64,000 bases of DNA from Cadophora sp. MPI-SDFR-AT-0126 (taxonomy: Eukaryota; Ascomycota; Leotiomycetes; Helotiales; Ploettnerulaceae), in NCBI GenBank assembly GCA_020747065.1, contig JAGMVK010000006.1, forward strand, positions 1,054,001 through 1,118,000. The letters run 5' to 3'. Of this stretch, positions 11,707-23,600 are shown in pieces (position 1 is the stretch's first letter; every line of letters begins with the position of its first letter). A program made the translations under genes and the position numbers. A model generated the notes under the pieces. The model had not been told where the DNA came from, ran no database searches, and saw only the letters and a program-made list of their open reading frames with translations.

Positions 11707-12018
11707 TCACCTCCTCATAATCCCCCTCAACCTCAGCATCTCCAAACCCCTATCAGTACTAATCAAACGATCAATGTCCACCTGCGACTTTCCCTGATTC
11801 TCCGCCATAATCGCCTCCTCACGCTCACCAACAGGATCTCCTCCCGCATTATGAATCGCAACCGCGGCCACTACTGCGGCTCCTACAGCGATTCTTGTCG
11901 CAGCTTCGAGGGCGAGAGCTTCGGGGTCGGGAGGAGCTAGACGGGCGCGAGGTGGCGTCTTCGGTGCGCCTGGAGGCGAGGTTGGAGGTGGTGGTGGGAG
12001 AGGGGTTGTGGGGTTCAT
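11707..12018 (-). CDS. Possible small Pro/Ala-rich protein
   Basis: A single open frame of 103 residues starting MNPTTPLPPPPP and continuing with an Ala-rich middle (AATRIAVGAAVVAAVAIHNA) and a charged C-terminus (DRLISTDRGLEMLRLRG). The Ala/Val stretch is hydrophobic enough for one membrane helix but could also be a buried amphipathic helix. I do not recognise it. Support is the sensible composition and the ATG after a clean upstream region; against it, the length is short and the Pro-rich start is low complexity. Confidence 0.35.
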   Translation of the reverse strand: MNPTTPLPPPPPTSPPGAPKTPPRARLAPPDPEALALEAATRIAVGAAVVAAVAIHNAGGDPVGEREEAIMAENQGKSQVDIDRLISTDRGLEMLRLRGIMRR

Positions 12019-12648
12019 AGGTGTTGTTGGTGTGATGATTTAGCAGTTGCGGGCTCTGAATCAAATTTCGAGGGTAGGAGACATAAAGAAGTGCTGTGAA
12101 TTGAGAATTGCGAATACGATTCATCTTCGTACGAGATCCGTCACTTTTTATCAGACACAGAAAACTCACTACGAGCTCGGATGCTGTAGATGCTTGCGGG
12201 GGCCATCACGTACACCAGCGGCACACTTCCTTTGTTCCCTTCGTCTGTTGAAACTCTCTCCCGATCATTTGTATCAATGATCAAATTGTCTCATTGGCAA
12301 CTGGTTGAGTGTTCTTGGAGAACAAGGCGAAGCGGGTCCGAGCTACTACAAGCGAGGGTGAAATGTAAACAATATGATTGTTCCGATGAGCCTTTAGACT
12401 AAACTTTACCGGGCGAGGATCTTGAATGCCTTGGGCTCCGGCTTTTGAATACAGGCTTAGTATTGCATGTCACTGATAGACCCTTTGACTTCGTGGTCTA
12501 TTTTCTCATCTTTTTAACCAATAATGGCATGCGCGAGATAGTCAAGGAGCCACACATCCTCTTATATGTAAGGAGGGTGAAAATTTGAGATATCCAGGTC
12601 AATTGCTGTGTTATTTTATTTTCTTCTGAGTTGCGACTCCCAGGACTT
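12019..12648. other. Intergenic spacer
   Basis: No gene supported; this is the 3' flank of the gpi10 gene plus upstream sequence of the small frame on its left. Confidence 0.4.
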
Positions 12649-14756
12649 TTACGTCTGTACACTGCCATCGACAAATTCCCATACCACCACATCACCAGTC
12701 CGTCTCGAATCGTCATGCCAATGACTATTTCTCGTCCTCCACCTCTCCTGAACCTTGAAACCCTCCATCTCCCCCTCATAAAAAGTCTTCAGGTCCTTTT
12801 CTATACCCTGAAAACCAACGATATATCTCGGCCAAGGCCGCTCCTTCGTGTTAATCTCCTCCTTGAGAAACTTCAATGGATCGTCGTAGAAGCGATCTGC
12901 TTCATCACGATAATTCTCCCGTTCTGTAGTGTGAGGCGCGAGGTGAATGGGTGGCTCGCATCCAAGTGCCCAAGCTTTCAGACCGGGATGGATTAGGGCC
13001 GAACGCCAGGGTGTGGAGTGACAAGGCATAAGGAAGCCGGCGAAGGTCTCGTCGTTGGCATAAGTTGTTGATTTCTTGAAGGCGTCGTTGATCCCCGCAT
13101 CTGGATCCGATAGGAGTCGACCTCGACCATCAAGAGCAAGGGTTTCGTATTCTTGGCGGAGGAACTTCATTACCGAGAGAACACCAGTCTGATGAAACAG
13201 GGATACGTAACCTGCTATCAGTATATTGAGGAGAAGTATAATGTAAATTGACTTCCGGCGGACCGTGGGAGCAGACGCCTCTGTGGCTGGTTGTGATCCC
13301 GACTTTGGCCTGGGGGTTGAGGATGCACTAGGCTGAAAGAAAGCCGAGATTGTAGGCGCGGTGAGGATATGGAGGAGAGGAAGAAGCGGGTAGATAAATC
13401 GGACTTCTTTATGGGAAATCAAGGAGAGGCTCCCCACTGTGAGAAATATTGTAGTCGTGAACAAGAATCGAACGTTCGACGATGGAAGCAAACTAGCCTG
13501 ATATAATGCAACCAATGTAAATGGAACATATGTGGTCAGAAGCAGAGGCAAGCCTTGAGATATATAGTAATGCCAATCGTTCCTTCCATAGAACACTGCT
13601 AGATCCTGGCTGATGTTGAAATGCAGCCACTGGTAGGGCGGAAATGTCCATTCGCCAAAGTACAGACGATCCGAAACGACAGAAAGTAGTAGGGCGACTG
13701 AACCGCAAAGGACTCCTTCGCGGAGGAGAATGGCGTAGTCCGACATGGTAGCTCGACTGGTAGACTTGAAGATATTCGTTATAGTTGGCATGAGGATACT
13801 AAACCAAATCAGGCCATTCGTTGGGCGAAGAATACATGCAACGCCAGCCAAAATCAGTGATATTCGGAGACTTGATATTGTTAGTAGATGGAGAGAAGTA
13901 GATAGAGCAAGGGTGAGGGAAGTGGCTGTACTGCTTAACTGATCTAGCTGTTTGGAAGACACCAGGGTCCTTGGCAGAGGTTGGCCCCGCGTCCTCTTCT
14001 TCAATCTGCGAGACATCACTTCCTTTACCAAGGATAGTGTCTGTAGACATTGCCCAAGGCCAAAAGTACAAAGCCGTAATCGTCATTGTCGTCTCAAGAC
14101 AATTCGAGAATGTCCTGGTTGAGCAGAACCATTGCCAGGGACTAAAAATTGTCATCCAAAACTTGGAGAGATCAGCACCGAACCAGAGCAAAGAAAAAGC
14201 ACAGAATCTTACCACAGCGCTGGAAACTTTGGTTCCAGTCCCGTAGATTCTTTCCGCCAATTGCCACGTGTAGTAATCACCAATAGCTGCAAAATAAGCT
14301 TGCACCAGATTCGGAAGTACGGCTAGAATCATAGCCCGGAATTGTGGGAAGAGGCTTATGAAGGTCATTGCTTTATCAGCAGCGAAATATACAATGGCGA
14401 ACAAAGCTGGATGTAAAGAGGAGCGCAGCTGGTGATGCCATTCCTATCGCTGGTCAGAATTATCCGGGAACAAGCAGGGTCAAGACGATACTTACCCACG
14501 TGATCCAAGCACCGCTCTGAGGACCAAACGCCATCTGCCATGCTGGCTCGAGAGATTGGAAATATTCATCTGGCTGGAAGAATGTCTGAACTGCAAGGGC
14601 ATTTATGCAGCGGAATACAAGAAGCATTGTCCATGCGTCTTTGGCAGCCTGCTCGTTGACCAGATGATGTAGGCCGTTGTCCTTTGGGGGGAGATTTTCA
14701 TCCTTGGCGTCTGGCATCTTCGTAGGTCCACTGTCAGGCTTTGTGCTTGAAATCAT
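12649..14756 (-). CDS. gpi10: GPI mannosyltransferase 3 (Gpi10/PIG-B, GT22)
   Basis: Predicted 647-residue multispanning ER enzyme that adds the third mannose (alpha-1,2) to the GPI-anchor precursor, using dolichol-phosphate-mannose. Four exons: 14756-14496, 14443-14213, 14161-13932 and 13870-12649. GT22 features are clear: [12 protein letters not shown] (residues 60-71, with the catalytic-type DE pair), [12 protein letters not shown] after the first junction, [18 protein letters not shown], and HKEVRF (394-399) in the luminal/membrane region, followed by the conserved [10 protein letters not shown]. Introns are 52, 51 and 61 bp. The second (14162-14212) has no stop and a length divisible by three, so retention would add 17 residues. 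The third uses a weak donor, CA/GTACAG, chosen because it alone restores frame; its acceptor follows a perfect CTAAC branch site. It should be an essential housekeeping gene. Confidence 0.93.
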
Positions 14757-15683
14757 CAGAGGTTTTCAGCCATCGAGGTGACAATGAAGTCCAAAGTCCA
14801 GATGAGGTTGATTTACAGTATGGGAACCGACTTTAAATCGATGGCGGGTGGGAGAGGACGTGTGTTTAATTGGATGAAGTCAGGATGAGGTTGGGTTTTA
14901 GCGCTCCCCCAGCTTCTTCGCTTGTGCTTATGTAATCCTCAACGTGGTCATAATGAGCTCAAGCTATTTTGATACTTTCAACCATGAACCTTGAAAAATG
15001 AATTTCGAAAAGAATTCAATGACCTGAGAGTCAAGGAAAATCAAGATAATCCTTTGCAGTCTCCCCGACCTGTCCCGGACGCGTCTAGAAACCATGACTG
15101 AAATCTCCCAATACACTAGACCTTCGCCAAATATGTAAACAAGCCCCGAAAAGCACAAAGCTTCACAGTAAAATTTATGGTATGGCAAATCTCCCTTTGC
15201 AAGTCAAGTTCGTTTTGAATAATTGATACACAGCCCCTTATATTGGTGCTATTCGCAGACGGAACGAATTGTATTGCGAAATCTCGAAGGTTTTGTTTGA
15301 GGAACCGAAGCTTGGAGCGGGTCAGAACAATGGCCAAGCCACTCACTCACCTTATGGCATTTGAAGATTCGTAGAACCTGTGCACACCCCATAGCCTATT
15401 CTCAATAAGCATATATATTGCAGCTACTCTCGGGCGCCCTGACAACCCTTCCTACCACAAGATCGCGCTCGTACTTCTACTCTCACGTCCGGTGTGCAAA
15501 GAGTTTCTCCTATTTTCACGGTTATTCTATTTAGTAGGAGTAAGATCAGGTTGCTCTCGCAACCGTTCTAGATATGATTTGACCTAAGAATAAATCAACA
15601 TATGAATAATAACAACAAAACATTGAAGATGAACCTGATTCCTTCCAAATAGCTAAGCTGCAAATTGTACATTTGAAATGTGA
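14757..15683. other. Intergenic spacer
   Basis: About 0.9 kb between two minus-strand genes: promoter of gpi10 and 3' flank of the ankyrin gene. The short frames within it have no features. Confidence 0.4.
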
Positions 15684-18211
15684 CTAGATTGACAAGAGGA
15701 AGGGAGAATCTTCCGAGCTACTATCGTAATCCCGATCATCATTATCATCACAGCAAGAGTGAATATCCTCGCTGTCGCTGTCACTTTCGTCGGAAATTCC
15801 GGTGCCAGTATCGCTCTGACCGACGAGTCGTTCGAATGCTCCTGGAGTTCCAATCTTGTAGTGCCAACAGTAAATGCAAAGCCATTCGTATTCAAAACTT
15901 CGATTTCCCGGAGCCTTATCACAAAAGGTTTCCGACAGGGTATTTGTCATACCTGGAAGGTCGCTTGTCGAATTGTTTGATGAATCCACAGCTATTGAGT
16001 CGTTTGAGCCCTGACACTCACATGTCTCGTCTTTCTCAAGAGAGCCAAGTGAGCGTGGATCGTCGATGAGCCTAAGATCATCCAGTAAATCCATAATTTC
16101 TTGCCTAGGGTTAAATTGCTGTAGGACATCTTGCCAAGCTATCTCGACCATCAAAGGAGAGCATGTCCGAGGTGCTATATAGGATGGTGAGCACCGCCGG
16201 CAATATTCGTTGGGATAGGCTGCAGGCGCGAGGCTGAGGTTGGAAGCAAAAACTTGCATCAGAGAATCTTTGTCCCAATGTTGCGACCTGAGAGGCCATT
16301 GCTGAAGTTCACGTGAGATGAATTCCTCACATAGCAGCTGTTCATCCTCCAACAATTGCCGCCAGGCTGAGAAGGCCGTAGAAGAATACAGTGCGATCGA
16401 TGTTGGAGACTCGCCAACAGGATTCCAAAATATATTCGAGGCTATCGAGTGAATCTGAGCACCTTGCTGGACTAATGAGCGTGCGGTGATATAGTCTTGG
16501 AACCAAACACAATAATGAAGTGGAGTGTATCCGTTCCAATTCGTATTGGTGCCAAGGCCTCCGAATTCGGCTAAGAGAACTTTCATGTCGTTTCTGGTCC
16601 AGTGCTCACCTACCTGCGCGAGTATACTAGCCATCGCTACCGCGTCAATATTTTCCGTAATACTCTCTTTTAGCGTTTCCACTACCCAAGTAAGACTGGA
16701 TAATCTGGGCGTATAGCGACAATCTTGACTGGATTCCCTAGCTTGGCCATTTGCCAAGTTATCAATACCCCACCAGTCATAGTTTCCAAGTTCTGATAGA
16801 TCCGCTTGGTGGATGAAGAGTCGAAGAATATTGATCAAGGATGCGGATGTAAAGGTTCCTCGTTGGCTGCAGGCAATGTTGAAACATGAGCTTTCGAATG
16901 TATACAATTAGTCAAGACTATAAGGCCCAGAATTGATGGTTCTTACCGGGCTCGGCCATTTCGGACCTCTGCGTCTGCTCCTATCTCAAGGAGTACTTTA
17001 CAAAGTTGAAAATGGCCGTATCCTACAGCTAACTTCTAGTTTGTTAAAATCATTCCCGATATTAGAAAAAGGAACCCAATTCCAAAAGATTATCTGTGGC
17101 GACATAAACTTACATGCAATGGTGTTTCATCTTCAGAGTTCGTGTCCCAAGTTGATGCCTGTCCACGCTCTAAGAGAAGCTGAACACCCTCAATATTTCC
17201 CAACCTACAGAACTCAAAAATCAAGGAGTCATCAGGCACAGGCCGAAAGGTATTCAAAGTATGCTTCCAACTTCCTGGGGACTGGAAAAAGTTGACTCGT
17301 ATGCCGTATTTGAGCCCAAAACGTGCGAGCCAAAGGGCTGGCCGAATAGTCAAGTAGCTCTCCTCGGATTGGTGCCTGTCTTCTTCTTCATCCGAAGACA
17401 CAGTTCTCTGTGCTGAAAACCTTTTCGACAACAGAGAAAATTTGCCAAAGATACTGCTGATATCTGTATATGATGCTCCAATTTGGGTTCCGGGGCGGCG
17501 GATTTTGGACTTGGAAGTGGACATGATATCTGCTTTCTTGCCACGACAGCAATACTCGATCCCATGGATTTTTTGCTTATCGACTTCCTCCAGTCGACCG
17601 CGTATCGGAGAAAGACTGATGTCCGATTCTACTACACCCACAACATTTCTCTGAATGCAGTTACCCGGCACCAGATGTGTCATTGTATCCCGCCACATTT
17701 GTTGTTCCCGAAATCCTGCTGCTATCATCATCACAAGATGCTGCTGATATGCCAGAAGTAGTGTTGATTTCGTTCGCTCGATGGCATTGCGGATCTGGTT
17801 GATTTTCTCGGCTTTGAAAACTGACTTGATTGCTGCCCACTTCCGCTTTGTCGTGGAATTAGAGCGAAAGTGATCTATGAGCTGTCTGGTCATGGAAAGC
17901 AGTGGTTCGATTTGAGATGCGCCTGAATCAGAACAGAATCAACCACACTGTGAGTAGAGGTCTAGAGAGGAATATATACAAGTTTCCAACGCTAGCTTCA
18001 TGTTTTCGTTCGGCCTTTCGGGTAGTGTCGTGTTCGCAATCTGTGCTAGGATAGTCGAAAGGACTTGAAGTTCCCTGGCTATTTCACCGACAGATTCTGG
18101 CGCTTCGGTAACAGACTGCCAGAATTCGCGTAGTTGCCTGACGCTCTCGACGAGCTGCAGTGTCAGAGAAGCAACAGCGATCACGCTCGCAGCGGCACCA
18201 AGTCCCTCCAT
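15684..18211 (-). CDS. Helo-like N-terminal, ankyrin-repeat protein
   Basis: Predicted 778-residue protein from four exons: 18211-17980, 17922-17114, 17035-16947 and 16890-15684 (introns 57, 78 and 56 bp; frame closes). Residues 1-80 (GAAASVIAVASLTLQLVESV, then FWQSV.EAPESVGEIARELQVL) match the fungal Helo-like N-terminal domain found at the head of STAND/NLR-like proteins. Next is a Lys/Arg-rich coiled region, then ankyrin-type repeats: SLIFEFCRLGNIEGVQLLLERG, TPLHKLAVGYGHFQLCKVLL with LLEIGAD, and later GYTPLHYCVWF. No NACHT or NB-ARC P-loop is present between them, unlike a full NLR. The C-terminus is very acidic (DESDSDSED.., DDNDDRD). Helo-like proteins act in fungal cell death and non-self response, but many have no known role; function here is inference. 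It lies 1 kb from the mutated Helitron. Confidence 0.82.
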
Positions 18212-19195
18212 GGTGATAGAACAAACCGAGTCAAAAGGTGACAGAGAGCTTTTGGATAGAAATATAGATGTTTTCGGAAGGAATTGTTAAACTTGAGGTT
18301 ATAGAAGTGGAATTTGTAGTCTCCAGCTGGGCGCTCTAGGGCTGAGCGCAAGGCTGGGTTTCTTGGTGTGTTACACAGAATATAGCGTCAAGGCAGATTC
18401 GTAGAACTGGCCAGCGTTCCGCAGCCGTCTTAAGAAAGCGTTCTGATGGGGGTGCATTCCGGAAAGAGGATGTTGCTAGAAGAAAATCCAGGGTTCATTT
18501 ACAGTGTAGAACATGATAGGAAACACTATAGTTTCTCTGATCTGTCGAATCAGGATAGACCATATTTTCGGAACTTTGGTTGCCATGAACAAGGCTGTGA
18601 AGTTTTAGAAGTGCAGAATAGTTTTGTATCATTCGCCATGAATTGCCAGAGGACAGGCAGCTGATACTATATATGAAGCTGAGTAAGGATTTGAGTATAA
18701 CCACTTGCAATAGGTATCCACCAGAGATGATTCCTACCTTCAACCAGTTGGACTGTGTGGAGCGGCCTGGTAGAACGGGAGTCATCGAGCCAGGTCCGGG
18801 TCTTTGCAAGATTAGCCTCTAAATTAGCAGTAGCTGTAAGTATGACGCAGAGATCTATCAAGAAGAACATCATCCTTCCCTTCCCCTGAAGAACTCTAAT
18901 TCACACCCGGCGCAAAGTCGGTGAAGTCTCACACGTGACACACGCAACTCACGATTCATTGCCTGGCATATCCCGGAGCAGGACATCCGTGCGGAGCAAG
19001 TGAAGGATGAAAGTAGTAATAAAACGTAATCATAAGACACGTTCCTGTGCCTGATCGATCGAGCGTTCTGGAAGGTCCGCATGACATTAGGAAGTATCAG
19101 ATGGCAGGGGAGTCCTGTTTGCGGCGGCGGACGTTCTGGACGGGTGATGTTGGGAACACATGGGTGCTAGCCTGCGGCTCACACGAAGCCTTCGA
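18212..19195. other. Promoter side of ankyrin gene, edge of repeat
   Basis: Ordinary-composition sequence between the ankyrin gene start and the mutated repeat. No gene supported. Composition changes sharply to TpA-rich at about 19196. Confidence 0.5.
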
Positions 19196-20689
19196 AAATT
19201 AGTTAGAATATTGGAATTAGAATTATATTGAAAGCTATCAGAATAACAGTTAGTAAGTGCAAAGTGGAACGATATTAATAAAGTTTTAAGTGTAGTGTAT
19301 AAATAGCTTAGACTAATTAAGTAAGTATATAAATAGTATTTAAAATAGTAAAGGAAGATTTGCTAAATAAGTAAAAGAAATAATTAGTATATGAATATAT
19401 ATTAGAGGAAAGCGCCTATTTCTATAGTATATGTCTTTATTTAATAACTAAATTACTATTTAGGCTTGAAGAGCTAGAGACACTAGTTTGTAACTTTTAT
19501 AGCTTTAATAGGTGAAATATGGGTTCGAAAATAGTCTTCCTAGACTTATTTATAAAGACGTAAGTGCTAAACTAAGTTTGAATAGCGATCTTATTACTTG
19601 CGGTAAAACGAGAGGTATCTACGTTATCGCTATTTTAGTTATTGTTCGTAGTTGTCCTATTAAAGGTAGCGGGAAAGGGGTTTTTAAGGATGAAAGAAGG
19701 TGAGGTGATATTTGCCTTAGTTACCTTAATACGTAAGGGATTAGTAATTATGAGATTTTTATTTCGCTAATGAATTAAGTCCTTTAGGATCTTTAGTACT
19801 CTTTTCTCTACTTATAATTATAAGGAAAACTTAGGCTTATTTTTATTGAAATTATTTTAGGTACTCTTAAGTGTAGTGAACTACCTAAGCTAGCTTAGGA
19901 AGATAATATCTAAGAGTCTATATTCTTTATTATAGTATAAGTCGTTTAGATTATTATAAGCGAGCTACTTTATTACAGTTCTATTAAAAGTATTCTACGA
20001 AAGCTTTAGATCAAGACGCTTGAGATTCCTAATATATACTTATTGCCTCTGAAAGTATAGAAGGTTCGAAATACTGCTAAAGTTTAAGGCTAAAGGGGGG
20101 ATTACCGGTCTCTTACTTGGAGACGTATATAATAAAGGGGTTTATAGATCGATAGAACTTAATTTAGGAGGATTAGTGTAAATACTATTTGAGAAAGGTA
20201 GTGTAGAATTATACTATACCTTAGAAATTAACGTAAAGGAAAACCTAGAAGAGTAAAAAACTTATAGATAACTAGTCTATAGTATTAATTATATTATTAT
20301 TATTATTAATAGCTTTAGTAATAGAGGAACTAGGAGTTTTATAAGTACTAATTATTATTATATTAAGGATATATTAATATGTAATAATAAAAAGAGTAGG
20401 AGAATAGAGATAGGATATATAAATAGCGAAGAGAAGTAAGTTGGAAGTAGGGAAATAAGAAGCGATAAAGTAGAGATTAATATTAAGAAAAGGTAATATA
20501 TAAAATAGTAAGAGATAGTTTAATAGTAAACAGCTATAACTATAACTATTAGAAAATCCTCGTAATAATTGTTTTAAACGTAAAGAAAAGTAATGAATTA
20601 AAACCCTATTAGGAAAGTTCTAATTACGAGGTAGATATAATATATAGTATAAAGTAAGGAGTAAAACTTAATATTAAGAGAATCGTCTT

Positions 20690-23600
20690 ATATAGTAATA
20701 TTAAGAATTAAGTAAGCTCTCTTATAAACTAATTATCTATTACTCTAAAGCTTTAAGTTGGGAGAGTTTAATCTTAAGATCTAAGTAAGAGCTAAATAAA
20801 ATATCTTTAAGTGTAATCAGTTCTTGTAATTAGACCTTAGATAGAGTCTTAATTCTACTAAGTTAAATATTAATTAAGGTCTATTTGCTATACTAGTTAA
20901 CTTTACGCTACTTACTAAAGAGAAGATCTAGAATAAGAGTGGTAAATATATTACCTTAGCTTTTATAATCTGTAAACGTAAATCTAAGTATTAACAGAAC
21001 CTAATATTGATAAAATAATAATCCCGGTATATTTAGAATCTGACTGCTTATCTGAATTAGGAAGACAGGAATAAGATTGTTGGGAATATTAGAAAATAAT
21101 AGGTTGTAGTTATGTGCGGGCCGAATAAGGATATATATGAGAGGAATAGTATATAGTATAAACTGGCTGTTAAGTTTTATTTATAATGCTATAGATATAA
21201 TTAGTAAGTAAGGTTTATTAAAATAATACCTTTTTATATATCTTATACACTAGTATCTAAGATAATTTCTTTAGTAGAGCCTTTTATGCTATTAACTAGG
21301 CTAGCGTAGGTATTCGTGTTTTATTGGAGTATAATAGGTATACTCTTTATAAAGATAAAGAAGCCTAGGTCTTTTAGATACTCTTCTTTATTAATATAAT
21401 AGATTATCCGGAGTAGCGTAAGATTATTAAGACTTATACTTATAAGTGTATTATATTTAGTAGAAAAGAGGTAGATCTTTTGATCTTATTTTTTAATAAA
21501 CTTTTAAAAATATATAAGATTAGTATCCTCGTGGATACGATTAAGTCAAATAATGGCTCTCTTTAATAGAGTCTCCCTATTCGTAACTCTGTTTTCTATA
21601 GTACATGAGTTAAGAGTAGTAACGTTGTTCTTTATTAAAGTAGTAGATCGTGCTCTATATAGAAGCTCTTAGAATACCTGATTTTCTACTTAACGTATCT
21701 GCTTCGTGAGGAATATAATACGAGTAAAATAACTCTAGATAGACTTTCCTGATTATAGGATAGTAATATTATTTATAACCTGGCTCTATATAGTATGGCC
21801 ATGGATTAGCCTGAACTAGTTAAAATCCCCTAGAAATATAATAATAAGTAGACTACTAAAGACTGTATTTAATACTTGATTCAGATCCTAAATAGTATTG
21901 CACTATTTGTTAATCTGATCCAGGTTCTTAAGGCTAACTATACTAATCTTATCGAGGATAAAGATCCTCTTATAAGAGAGTCTTAACCTCGTTGCTTAAT
22001 ATATAGGCTAGTTTCCATTATTACTAAAACCTAACGCAGAATAGTAGGTAGCGCTACTGATATTTGCAGTAGCTGTACCAGTTGAAGCGGTAAGTAGAAT
22101 ATCGTTATGCTTTTGTATTATCGAAAGACTAAATATAAGAGCCTTAATAAGATGAGTCTTACTAACTCTGCTAATACTACTAAAATAAAGTAAGAACTAA
22201 TTACGGATAGAATTAATTAGAATAGAGTATAGGATATAAAGGATTAGAGCTCTAATAATTACCTACTGTTTCTGATTTAGCGGGTACTAGCTAGTAATTA
22301 TAGCTAGTAGATTATCTATAGATAATTCGGCTTAGAATAAAGCTTATAGATATTGTAAAGATACTATAGACTATATACTATAGCTAAGAACTGGAACAAG
22401 AGCTGCTTCTAGTCCTCTAGTATTAAGCTGAGAAGAGGTATTAGTATTATTATTAGCGCTATTAAGACCTAACTAGTCTTAGTCTCTAAAGACTTTTAAT
22501 TCTTTGGACTAAGTCTTAGCTAGAGCGGCAGGGGTGAAATAGGTACTAAGCAGCTAAGGGTTACGAGAAAATCGTAACGTAGAGAGGCTATTAGTAGTAA
22601 GTCCAGGGAAAGCTAAAGTAGTGTAAAGTAGATTACTATCTATTAATCGAAGCGTAATAAAGTCTATATCTATATTAGTCTTCTTATCCTTATTATAGAT
22701 CTTATGATTTATAGCCTTAAGGTACTTATCAAATTCTATATCTTATTCCTTCTTATCCTAGTTAGTAGCCTTCTTACTCCGCCGAAGGAGCACAACGTTC
22801 TCTGATAGCTAGACTAAGTAAGGAGGGAGAGATAGGAGGACAAAGTTCTATAGCTACGTATTTTTATATAGTATAGTATAAAGAGATTCAAGATAATTAC
22901 TCTAGAGATTATAAAGCTTATTCTATAAGTAGAATAGGCTAAGAAGAACTTTATATATCTTATCTTAAGTCTTTAGTATAGTATTAAGAATATTAATATC
23001 TTTCTTTAATATAGAAGTAAAGCTACTATATAAAAAGGGAGTCTTTAATAACTTTAGAAAGCTAATAAAGACCTAAATATAAGTTATATATAATAAGTAA
23101 GAAGAATTAAATGGAAAAAGAAATACTTAATCTTTTACGCTTTTATACATTTATATAAAGATCTGGGAGGTATATTCGTAGAAATATAAATAAGTAAGTC
23201 TAGCGCCTTAGTGCTCGTAGTTCTTATAAATTAATATACGCCAGGTACGCCTATTAAAGTTAATGTACTAATTTGCGGATTTAGCTACTCCCTTATTAGT
23301 AGAGTTGTTTAGTAAGCTATTTAAAACTTTGCGGATATTTGTCTTAACTTAATAAAAGTTAATCGTAATAGACTTATTACTCTTTAGAATATACGCGGAC
23401 AATTATCTAAGTAGGAAATAAGCTACTGCTAGAGCTCTTACTTCTGCGTCCCTTATAAAGCAATTATATGCCTTTAAAGTAAACTTAGATATATTAAGTA
23501 GTTTAGGCACTAGTAAGTTACTATCCTTAGCGGCTATTACTTTAGCTATCTCTTAGGCCTTCTTTAATATAGCTATAGCGAGTATAAGTTGGCCTTGGTT

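Noticed and set aside
12631..12996. Plus-strand frame of 121 codons
   Set aside because: It is antisense to the conserved C-terminal part of gpi10.
19150..19200. CTAG preceded by a short hairpin as the Helitron 3' end on the minus strand
   Set aside because: The stem is only 4-5 bp, and the flanking base is C rather than the expected T, so it is too weak to call a terminus.
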